Source: Mimachlamys varia
Taxonomy: Eukaryota > Mollusca > Bivalvia > Pectinida > Pectinidae
Assembly (NCBI GenBank): GCA_947623455.1
Contig: OX392527.1
Location: forward strand, 33,906,201 to 33,970,200
Length of the DNA: 64,000 nucleotides
Reading direction: 5' to 3'
Position numbers and translations under genes: made by a program. Under the pieces are notes generated by a model. It saw only the letters and a list, made by a program, of their open reading frames with translations, ran no database searches and was not told where the DNA came from. Shown in pieces: positions 49,242 to 61,200 of the stretch (position 1 is its first letter; each line of letters starts with the position of its first letter).

Positions 49242-52200
49242 ATGGAAACGAAACGTGAAAAATACTTCAAGTTTTTTCCAAAAACTAAATATGATACAGA
49301 CTTCCCATATTTTAGGAGACCAACTGAAATCGGCTCATTTTCACAGGATAGCACAAGACAGTTCATTTTAAGTCGACAGCAGATGAAATATTACGTTCCT
49401 CCAAAGGATCCCAATAATGTTTGTTTTGATCTTAGAATTGGATACAAAGATTATATCAGGAAAGATGAATGCAAACCAGACCTATTAGATGACTTATTGA
49501 GATGGATTACCAGAAACCGATCTGTATTTGCAATCAAATCTGACAAAACAAAAGAACAGACTGAAGACAATATTCCTTCGTAAGTATATGTACTACAATT
49601 AGTTAATCTACATTAAGCCCCAGTCGTATATATATTTTAAGTGCCAGATCAACATGCACAGATCTCATCCTGCACGCCACTGATCTCTACACTCCTACAT
49701 GTAGATCTACATTGTATGTCATGGCAAAACGACCCTCAAACGACTTCAAAGGTTGTCAATTATAACCTTTGTACATCGAGGGGTCGAACCAGTCGCAGAT
49801 TGCCTCACCAGCAAGGTGGCGCACACAGAGCATTCAGTTTTGCCATGACATATTCCAAGGGTGTAAGTACAATGTAAGCGTAACCCCTGGATATCGAGGA
49901 TGGTTACATATTGGCGCTAACGACTAGGAACTCTGGAGAAATTCAATAATCAGGGTTTTCCCAGGGACCCTCATTTTTTATGAATTAAGGAGTCCTAGGA
50001 CTCCTATCACCAATGATACATAAGAAAGTTTTATCAATTTTGGGAGTCCTTTGACAATTTTTGGAGTCAAAATGCAGGTTTTTGCGAGTCAGGGAAAACT
50101 CTGAATAATCATACTTAGCATACTCAACAAGCATTGATGTAATTCTGTGGAAAAAAAACTCTGAGAACAGGTTAATGTTGCCCTCAGGTGAATACCGCAA
50201 TACAGTTCATTCAGTTCATCTCCATCTACAAAAAATACGCCTGTAGTAATCACGAGAAATCAGGGGTTCAATTCCAGTTGACGCGGAGGCAAATAAGAAT
50301 AATGATGACCGCAAGTTCTGTTACAGAAGGGTTGCTAGTTTGAACCACTGTCAGTGAGTCAACTTCAAGGTGCAGATTTGTTTTAGCATGGTAGGCGAAG
50401 TGCTATATATATCCTATCTGATGAAAGGGTTTGTGGCACAGGATAAGGGTCTGTTTGTCTTTATCTTTTGCAAATCTTGTTGTATATGGAATAGACATGT
50501 ACAACTTGCCTTAATTGGCATTCATATTATATATCTGCATGCATACATTCATCTGAATTTTAAAGAGTCATATATACATACATGCATGTACATGTAATGA
50601 AGAGGCATTCAATTCAATCATTTCTAAATACATGTATAGACATACTGCATTTATACATGTATTAGGAGAAGTAATTCTGTAACACATCAGTATATGCTGC
50701 CCACATTCACCCATGCTGAATTTTGTTGTGAAGAATACACTGATTGTGACATGTTTCATTTTCCCTCAGGGGCCTCAATACAGACTTTGTATGCTGGCGA
50801 GGATTGTTGACCAGATTGCTGTGTACCCCCTCGGCGACCTCTGAGGGCTGGAAGATAGCCATTACACGATTCCAAGATACTTTCTTTCTGTGTGAGTTTG
50901 ATACAGAAAAAAATGCAGAGTTTAAGAGAAACAGGACAGGAATACAAGATGAGATGTGTTATTGGGGATGGAAATTTGAGCAGTATGTGACAGCTGGTAA
51001 GTATATTAATCTATTTGTAAAAGACAGCTCTATCTAAATAAAAGTTAAGACTCTTAGGTATTGGGACATTAATATGTCTTGTCATGATCATCACTCCATT
51101 TTTAGCTCACCTGGCCCGAAGGGCCAAGTGAGCTTATGTGATGGTGTAGCGTGGTCCGTCCGTCCGTCCGTCCGTCCTGCGTCCGTCAACTTTTTCCTTT
51201 AAACGACTTCTTCTAAAATACTGAAAGGCCCAGTGACATGAAATTTGGCTGGTAGATTTCTTGGAAGGAGCTGAACAAAGTTTGCGAAAAAAAAATCACT
51301 TGACCTAATTTCAAGGTCACAGGGGTCAAAAATATCGAAACCTTCAAACAACTTCTTCTAAAATACCATCAGGCATAGAGATTTCATATTTGACCAGTAG
51401 CTTCCTTGGATTAAGCCAAATAAAGTTTGCGAAAAGAAACGACCTTGACCAATATTCAAGGTCACATTGAGGTTAAATCTATTTTAACCTTTAAACAACT
51501 TCTGAAATACCAAAAGCCCTAGAAGCTTGATATTTGGCTGAAATGTTCCTTGGATGAAGCCAGACAAAGTTTGCAAAAAGAAATGACCTTGACCTATATT
51601 CAAGGTCACAGGGGTCAAATCTGTTAAAACCTTCAAACGACTTCTTCTGTAATACCAAAAGCCCTAGAAGCTTGATATTTGGCTGAAAGGTTCCTGGGAT
51701 GAAGCCAGACAAAGTTTGCGAAAAGAAATGACCTTGACCTATATTCAAGGTCACAGGAGTCAAATATGTTAAAACCTTTAAATGCTTCTTCTGAAATACC
51801 AAAAGCCCTAGAAGCTTGATATTTGGCTGAAATGTTCCTTGGATGAAGCCAGACAAAGTTTGCAAAAAGAAATGACCTTGACCTATATTCAAGGTCACAG
51901 GGGTCAAATCTGTTAAAACCTTCAAACGACTTCTTCTGTAATACCAAAAGCCCTAGAAGCTTGATATTTGGCTGAAAGGTTCCTGGGATGAAGCCAGACA
52001 AAGTTTGCGAAAAGAAATGACCTTGACCTATATTCAAGGTCACAGGAGTCAAATATGTTAAAACCTTTAAATGCTTCTTCTGAAATACCAAAAGCCCTAG
52101 AAGCTTGATATTTGGCTGAAATGTTCCTTCAATGAAGCCCGACAAAGTGTGCGAAAAGAAATGACCTTGACTTTTATTCAAGGTCCCAAGGGTCAAATCT

Positions 52201-55200
52201 GTTATAACCTTTAAACAACTTCTTCTGAAATACCAAAAGCCCTAGAAGCATGATATTTGGCTGAAATGTTTCTTGGATGAAGCCCGACAAAGTTTGCGAA
52301 AAGAAATGACCTTGACCTATATTCAAGGTCACAGGGGTCAAATCTGTTAAAACCTTCAAACGACTTCTTCTGAAATACCAAAAGCCCTAGAAGCATGATA
52401 TTTGACTGAAATGTTCCTTCAATGAAGCCCGACAAAGTGTGCGAAAAGAAATGACCTTGACTTTTATTCAAGGTCCCAAGGGTCAAATCTGTTATAACCT
52501 TTAAACGCCTTCTTCTGAAATACCAAAAGCCCTAGAAGCATGATATTTGGCTGAAATGTTCCTTGGATGAAGCCCGACAAAGTTTGCGAAAAGAAATGAC
52601 CTTGACCTATATTCAAGGTCACAGGGGTCAAATCTGTTAAAACCTTTAAACGACTTCTTCTGAAATACCAAAAGCCCTAGAAGCATGATATTTGACTGAA
52701 AGATTCCTGGGATGAAGTCTGACAAAGTTTGCGAAAAGAAATGACCTTGACCTATATTCAAGGTCACAGGAGTCAAATATGTTAAAACCTTTAAACGACT
52801 TCTTCTGAAATACCAAAAGCCCTAGAAGCATGATATTTAACTGAAATGTTCCTTGGAGGAAGCCCGACAAAGTTTGCGAAAAGAAATGACCTTGACCTAT
52901 ATTCAAGGTCACAGGGGTCAAATCTGTTAAAACCTTTAAACGACTTCTTCTGAAATACCAAAAGCCCTAGAAGCATGACATTTGGCTGAAATGTTTCTTG
53001 GATGAAGTCCGACAAGGTTTGCGAAAAGAAATGAGCTTGACTCATATTCAAGGTCCCAAGGGTCAAATCTATTAAAATTTTCAAACAACTTCTTATGAAA
53101 TACCAAAAGCCTTAGAAGCATGATATTTGTCTGAAATGTTCCTGGGATGAAGCCCGACAAAGTTTGCGAAAAGAAATGACCTTGACCTATATTCAAGGTC
53201 ACAGGGGTCAAATTTGTTAAAACCTTTAAACGACTTCTTCTGAAATACCAAAAGCCCTAGAAGCATGATATTTGGCTGAAATGTTTCTTGGATGAAGCCA
53301 GACAAACTTTGCGAAAAGAAATGACCTTGACCTATATTCAAGGTCACAGGGGTCAAATCTGTTAAAACCTTCAAACGACTTCTTCTGAAATACCAAAAGC
53401 CCTAGAAGCATGATATTTGGCTGAAATGTTCCTTGGATGAAGCCAGACAAAGTTTGCAAACAGAAATGACCTTGACCTATATTCAAGGTCACAGGGGTCA
53501 AATCTGTTAAAACCTTTAAACGACTTCTTCTGAAATACCAAAAGCCCTAGAAGCATGACATTTGGCTGAAATGTTTCTTGGAAGAAGTCCGACAAAGTTT
53601 GCGAAAAGAAATGACCTTGACTTATATTCAAGGTCCCAAGGGTCAAATCTATTTAAATCTTCAAACAACTTCTTCTGAAATACCAAAAGCCCTAGAAGCA
53701 TGATATTTGGCTGAAATGTTCCTTGGATGAAGCCCGACAAAGTGTGCGAAAAGAAATGACCTTGACCTATATTCAAGGTCACAGGGGTCAAATCTGTTAT
53801 AACCTTTAAACGACTTCTTCTGAAATACCAAAAGCCCTAGAAGCATGATATTTGGCTGAAATGTTCCTTGGATAAAGCCAGACAAAGTTTGCGAAAAGAA
53901 ATGACCTTGACCTATATTCAAGGTCACAGGGGTCAAATCTGTTAAAACCTTCAAACGACTTCTTTTGAAATACCAAAAGCCCTAGAAGCATGATATTTGA
54001 CTGAAAGGTTCCTGGGATGAAGCCTGACAAAGTTTGCGAAAAGAAATGACCTTATATTCAAGGTCACAGGAGTCAAATATGTTAAAACCTTTAAACGACT
54101 TCTTCTGAAATACCAAAAGCCCTAGAAGCTTGATATTTGGCTGAAATGTTCCTTGGAGGAAGCCCGACAAAGTTTGCGAAAAGAAATGACCTTGACCTAT
54201 ATTCAAGGTCACAGGGGTCAAATCTGTTTAAACCTTTAAACGACTTCTTCTGAAATACCAAAAGCCCTAGAAGCATGACATTTGGCTGAAATGTTTCTTG
54301 GATGAAGTCCGACAAGGTTTGCGAAAAGAAATGACCTTGACTAATATTCAAGGTCCCAAGGGTCAAATCTATTAAAATCTTCAAACAACTTCTTCTGAAA
54401 TACCAAAAGCCCTAGAAGCATGATATTTGGCTGAAATGTTCCTGGGATGAAGCCCGACAAAGTTTGCGAAAAGAAATGACCTTGACCTATATTCAAGGTC
54501 ACAGGAGTCAAATATGTTAAAACCTTTAAACGACTTCTTCTGAAATACCAAAAGCCCTAGAAGCTTGATATTTGGCTGAAATGTTCCTTGGAGGAAGCCC
54601 GACAAAGTTTGCGAAAAGAAATGACCTTGACCTATATTCAAGGTCACAGGGGTCAAATCTGTTTAAACCTTTAAACGACTTCTTCTGAAATACCAAAAGC
54701 CCTAGAAGCATGACATTTGGCTGAAATGTTTCTTGGATGAAGTCCGACAAGGTTTGCGAAAAGAAATGACCTTGACTAATATTCAAGGTCCCAAGGGTCA
54801 AATCTATTAAAATCTTCAAACAACTTCTTCTGAAATACCAAAAGCCCTAGAAGCATGATATTTGGCTGAAATGTTCCTGGGATGAAGCCCGACAAAGTTT
54901 GCGAAAAGAAATGACCTTGACCTATATTCAAGGTCACAGGGGTCAAATCTGTTAAAACCTTTAAACGACTTCTTCTGAAATACCAAAAGCCCTAGAAGCA
55001 TGATATTTGGCTGAAATGTTCCTTGGATGAAGCCCGACAAAGTTTGCGAAAAGAAATGACCTTGACCTATATTCAAGGTCACAGGGGTCAAATCTGTTAA
55101 AACCTTCAAACGACTTCTTCTGAAATACCAAAAGCCCTAGAAGCATGATATTTGACAGAAAGGTTCCTGGGATGAAGCCCGACAAAGTGTGCGAAAAGAA

Positions 55201-58200
55201 ATGACCTTGACCTATATTCAAGGTCACAGGAGTCAAATATGTTAAAACCTTCAAACGACTTCTTCTGAAATACCAAAAGCCCTAGAAGCATGACATTTGG
55301 CTGAAATGTTCCTTGGATGAAGCCCGACAAAGTTTGCGAAAAGAAATGACCTTGACCTATATTCAAGTTCACAGGGGTCAAATCTGTTAAAACCTTCAAA
55401 CGACTTCTTCTGAAATACCAAAAGCCCTAGAAGCATGATATTTGACAGAAAGGTTCCTGGGATGAAGTCCGACAAAGTTTGCGAAAAGAAATGACCTTGA
55501 CTTATATTCAAGGTCCCAAGGGTCAAATCTATTTAAATCTTCAAACAACTTCTTCTGAAATACCAAAAGCCCTAGAAGCTTGATATTTCGCTGAAATGTT
55601 CCTTGGAGGAAGCCCGACAAAGTTTGCGAAAAGAAATGACCTTGACCTATATTCAAGGTCACAGGGGTCAAATCTGTTAAAACCTTTAAACGACTTCTTC
55701 TGAAATACTAAAAGCCCTAGAAGCATGACATTTGGCTGAAATGTTTCTTGGATGAAGTCCGACAAAGTTTGCGAAAAGAAATGACCTTGACTTATATTCA
55801 AGGTCCCAAGGGTCAAATCTATTTAAATCTTCAAACAACTTCTTCTGAAATACCAAAAACCCTGGAAGCATGATATTTGGCTTAAATGTTCCTTGGATGA
55901 AGCCCGACAAAGTTTGCGAAAAGAAATAACCTTGACCTATATTCAAGGTCACAGGGGTCAAATCTGTTAAAACCTTTAAACGACTTCTTCTGAAATATCA
56001 AAAGCCCTAGAAGCATGATATTTGGCTGAAAGGTTCCTTGTATGAAGCTTGACAAACTTTGGGAAGGAAAATGAGCTTGACCCATATTAAAGGTCACAGT
56101 GGGCAAATCAGTGGTTAAAAGCTTTGAGTGACTTCTTCTGATAAAGCGAAATGCCTAGAGACATGATATTTGGCTGGTAGTGTCCTGGGATAAAGCCAAA
56201 CAAAATTTGAAAATGAAAATGATGTTGTCTTATAAGGTCACAGGGGTAAAATATGATTAAATCTTAAGATGTTCTTCTAAATGTCTTACATTAAAAGATT
56301 TTAGGGGACTTTAGGGTTACACTATAATATAAGTCAGAGATTGATACCAGGTGAGCGATGCAGGCCCATTGGGCCTCTTGTTTATTTTCAACAAGAAACG
56401 TGTCTTATAATAATAATAATGATAAATAAGATACAATTTTTGATATAGCGCCCTATCTAGCTAATATAAGCCACTCTAAAGCGCTTTACAGTACATAGAT
56501 ATACAATCAATACAACTAACACATATCGTTTTATCATATACAATTCTGAGGAGTTCGCAGGAGCTGCCTTATCAGGCACTAACTACTTGTCCTATACCAC
56601 CCAGCTAATATCTCCATATGTGTGTGTGTATGCGTGTGTGCTGGAGATGAATTGTGTTCTGTTTGTAGTGGGACCGTGTTTCCAACGGCATCTTTTCAGG
56701 GCTCACGCTGTCGGTAGCCAATGTAGCCATTGGCTACTTTTAATTTTTATTGGCTACTAAAAATTCGAAGTGGCTACTCAATTGACTACAATGCTTAAAA
56801 AAAAATGGTGAAAAAAACCCTGAAATTTTCGTCTCGAAATAAGTCGGTCTACTGCCTTGTGTATTGTCACCCGACAGGTACAGTGTACATAATCAGGACC
56901 GTCACAGTCGAGGGCACGCAACACGACTGTGAGGAATTTGTCTTTGTTTAAAATGTCACACCAATTATAGCATGCTTTCCACAATTGTTGATGATATAAT
57001 TGGTTTTGATGATATAACTGATTGTTTGTGGCATGTTAATTTGATAGCCAAATTAAGATACGAAAACACGGCTTGATCAGTTAGGTACACGTGGTTGTTT
57101 ACGGTGTACACCTGTCAGTTTGTGGATAACGGCTTCTTACATAAACATGTCGGCAGCACTGCCCCACCGGACTGTCATCACATCAATTTGAGGAAACTAG
57201 GTAAGTTTTAAAAGTTTTTAATGATGGGGAAAACAATAATGGGCATAGTGAATGGCTTCCCTGATACAAACATTTAGCTAACCGGGGCGGCGACAGCACC
57301 GTGTTTTTCTGGAATGTATGGTGGACTTTTAAATTAAAACAACCATGCTTCGGTAAACATTTAATTAGGAAGGGGGCCGGGGTGCAGTGCTTCATATAAC
57401 TTTCTTGATATGGTGTTAATCAAATTATGTTTTCATTCGGTAGCTGTCGTTTGAACACAGCTATTTCGTCGGCTTAGAGCTCGAGTAGCTTATGTCGCAG
57501 GAATGTAAACCATTGTAACAGATAGTACAAACCAGTAAAAAATTACATGTAATTAGATGAAAATTGTCTTTTCTATCTCGTCTTCAGTAATACTATTTTC
57601 GTTGAATTTACAGGTGACAACAGTCACAGAGCCACAATGAGACAATAAAGAGGGCAACAACAAAATGTAATACAGTGCTGCTAAATGGACAGTTTAAAAA
57701 CTCAACAACTTAGTGTAACTCTGTCAACAAAGTTTATGATATAAAATGCAGAATTATATGTAATTCTGTGACTTTCCAGAATGTGTCACATAATATGCCA
57801 GTTTAAATACTTGAGCAAATTAACCAATCATAATGAAAGATTTGTGCATCTCTAAGATGATCTTGAGCAACTGATGGATTCTGATCTGAAATGAAAGTGC
57901 TGATTTTCACTGTCAATATTGATGTTATTTATTGCTAAATGTGAAAATAAAGTATATGGTATTCATATATGTTGTGGCTTTATTTCTTCAAAGTTATAGC
58001 CATTATGTGAAAGTATGAATTCTAAAAATAAGATCAGTATGTACAGTAAGCCTTTATCTTAATAAAAAATAATGTAATGGTTAACTTTTAGGTATTGAAT
58101 GAAATAGCATTTTGAGAGACGACGAATAAAGGTTGCGAGAAAAAAGACTACCATTTAGAAAAAAATGGCTACTGAAAATCACACTTGGCTAATTTTTTTT

Positions 58201-61200
58201 GGCTACTAAATTTTTTGACTCAGGGTGAGCCCTGCTTTTATAGTGCCACCACACTTGAATGCTACATCACAGATTCTGCAACATCCACCCCAGACCATTT
58301 TATACTCCACCTGGGTTGTTGGAGTTGTATGGGCAGGAGAAAAACACTTTCTCTGAATGTTACATGCGTATGCCGGTTACGTGGATCGAACCCCAGCCGC
58401 CTGCATGGAAGGCCGGAGTGTTAACCACTCGACCAATTCGCTCATAAGTCTTAAAGTTACATTATTTGCTAGCAACTGAACAGAATTCATGCTACTTCTA
58501 TTTAAAGTAGTTTGTTGCTATGTCACTTGATCATGATTGTACATAATTTATTATGTATGCATTGTCAATATTATTAATAATCAAGGGTAAAGACTACAAC
58601 CTCAAAATCACACGAATGAAATAATTAAACAGCAAAATCTCATGTTAAAACGAAATCTATGCATCAAAACGAATTGATGCATAGATCAATGGTCATGTGC
58701 ACACATTGAAATCAAGGGAAATCATTTAATGATTAAGAAAGACATTATTAGAGTCCTGAAACAATTACAGGACCCAACAGTAAATAATAAATTCATGCAT
58801 TGCGCACACTAGTCATGCAGGTACTATTTTGTAGAAAGACATTAACAAAAGAAATTTTGGAAAAAAGCATACCTAAGTTAGAGTGATTAAGCACAAACCA
58901 GGTACATTTGTAGGTAGCTTATGACGGAATAGACGATAGAAATCCCTTCTGTTTTATTTTGTGTTTATGAATTGAAGCCTGATTATAAAGTTTACATTTA
59001 TTGTTAATATTATATATTTTAGTTTATTACAAAATATTGGGATTTTTCAGGTAAACAGAATGGCAGTCCAGATACTAACAGTCTTGTCAACACAAATGAG
59101 GGTTTCTGTTCTGTTGTGCGCTCAAGACTTAATTCTCACTCTTTAGGTAAGTTGAGCTGGTCCCAGGTCTCAATTCAGGTAGTTATGGAAAGACAGAATT
59201 GAAGAAAATATTTAAAGATTCATTTGCATAATAAACTAAATTTTATAAAAGTTTAACATGCCTCTGTAATATGCAAAGATGTCTGATGATTTGGACATAG
59301 ATTGGCTTTGAAATTGGGTGTGTGCTCTTCTGAATTCTTCAAAGGACACCCATTAAGTGAAAATATCCAGGGGAATTTGATGGAGTTCCAGTGGTAAAAT
59401 CTTAGGGGATTCACTAGGAAATCCACTGATATTCCACTCCACTGGGAAATTCACTGATATTCCACTCCACTGGTAAATCCACTACTATTCCACTCCACTA
59501 GGAAATCCACTGATATTCCACTCCACTGGGAAATCCACTGATATTCCACTCCATTGGGAAATCCACTAATATTCCACTCCACTGGGAAATCCACTGATAT
59601 TCCACTCCACTGGGAAATTCACTGATATTCCACTCCACTGGTAAATCCACTACTATTCCACTCCACTGGGAAATCCACTGATATTCCACTCCACTGGGAA
59701 ATCCACTGATATTCCACTCCATTGGGAAATCCACTAATATTCCACTCCACTGGGAAATCCACTGATATTCCACTCCACTGGGAAATCCACTGATATTCCA
59801 CTCCACTGGGAAATCCACTGATATTCCACTCTACTGGGAAATCCACTGATATTCCACTCTACTGGGAAATCCTCTGATATTTCACTCCATTGGGAAATCC
59901 ACTGATATTCCACTCTACTGGGAAATCCACTGATATTCCACTACACTGGAGTTTCACTGATATTCCACTTCATTGGGAAATCCACTGATATTTCACTCCA
60001 TTGGGAAATCCACTGATATTCCACTCTACTAGGAAATCCACTGATATTCCACTGTACTGGAGTTTCACTGATATTCCACTCCATTGGGAAATCCACTGAT
60101 ATTTCTCTCCATTGGGAAATCCACTGATATTCCACTCCACTGGTAAATCCACTACTATTCCACTCCACTGGGAAATCCACTGATATTCCACTCCACTGGA
60201 AAAATTCACTGATATTCCACTCCACTGGAAAAATCCACTGATATTCCACTCCATTTGGAAATCCACTGATATTCCACTCCACTGGGAAATCCACTGATAT
60301 TCCACTCCACTGGGAAATCCACTGATATCCCACTACACTAGGAAATCCACTGATATTCCACTCCATTGGGAAATCCACTGATATCCCACTCCACTAGGAA
60401 ATCCACTGATATTCCACTACACTGGAGTTTCACTGATATTCCACTCCATTGGGAAATCCACTGATATTCCACTCTACTGGGAAATCCACTGATATTTCAC
60501 TCTACTGGGAAATCCACTGATATTCCACTCACCTTGGAAATCCACTGATATTCCACTACACTGGAGTTTCACTGATATTCCACTCCATTGGGAAATCCAC
60601 TGATATTTCACTCCATTGGGAAATCCACTGATATTCCACTCTACTGGGAAATCCACTGATATCCCACTACACTGGAGTTTCACTGATATTTCACTCCATT
60701 GGGAAATCCACTGATATTCCACTCTACTGGGAAATCCACTGATATTCCACTCCACTTGAAAATCTACTGATATTCCACTCCATTGGGAAATCCACTGATA
60801 TTCCACTCCACTGGAAAAAATCCACTGATATTCCACTCCATTGGGAAATCCACTGATATCCCACTACACTGGAAATCCACTGATATTCCACTCCACTGGA
60901 AAAATCCACTGATATTCCACTCCATTTGGAAATCCACTGATATCCCACTACACTGGAAAATCCACTGATATTCCACTCCATTTGGAAATCAACTGATATT
61001 CCACTCCACTGGAAAAATTCACTGATATTCCACTCCACTGGAAAAATCCTCTGATATTCCACTCCATTTGGAAATCCACTGATATTCCACTCTACTGGAA
61101 AATCCACTGATATTCCACTCCACTGGGAAATCCACTGATATCCCACTCCACTGGGAAATCCACTGATATTCCACTCCACTGGAGTTCCACTGATATTCCA

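Noticed and set aside
51491..56106. Long series of ~91-97-residue minus-strand frames that look like a repeated protein family
   Set aside because: They are readings of the 145-bp satellite in rotating frames (145 is not a multiple of three), with starts and stops at fixed unit positions, inside a transposable element.
58380..58447. Possible tRNA gene on the minus strand
   Set aside because: A- and B-box-like words are present, but the cloverleaf does not close and the sequence continues into a SINE body.
60783..60968. Plus-strand frame IPLHWKSTDIPLHWK
   Set aside because: Forward reading of the 28-bp minisatellite; no start context or gene structure.
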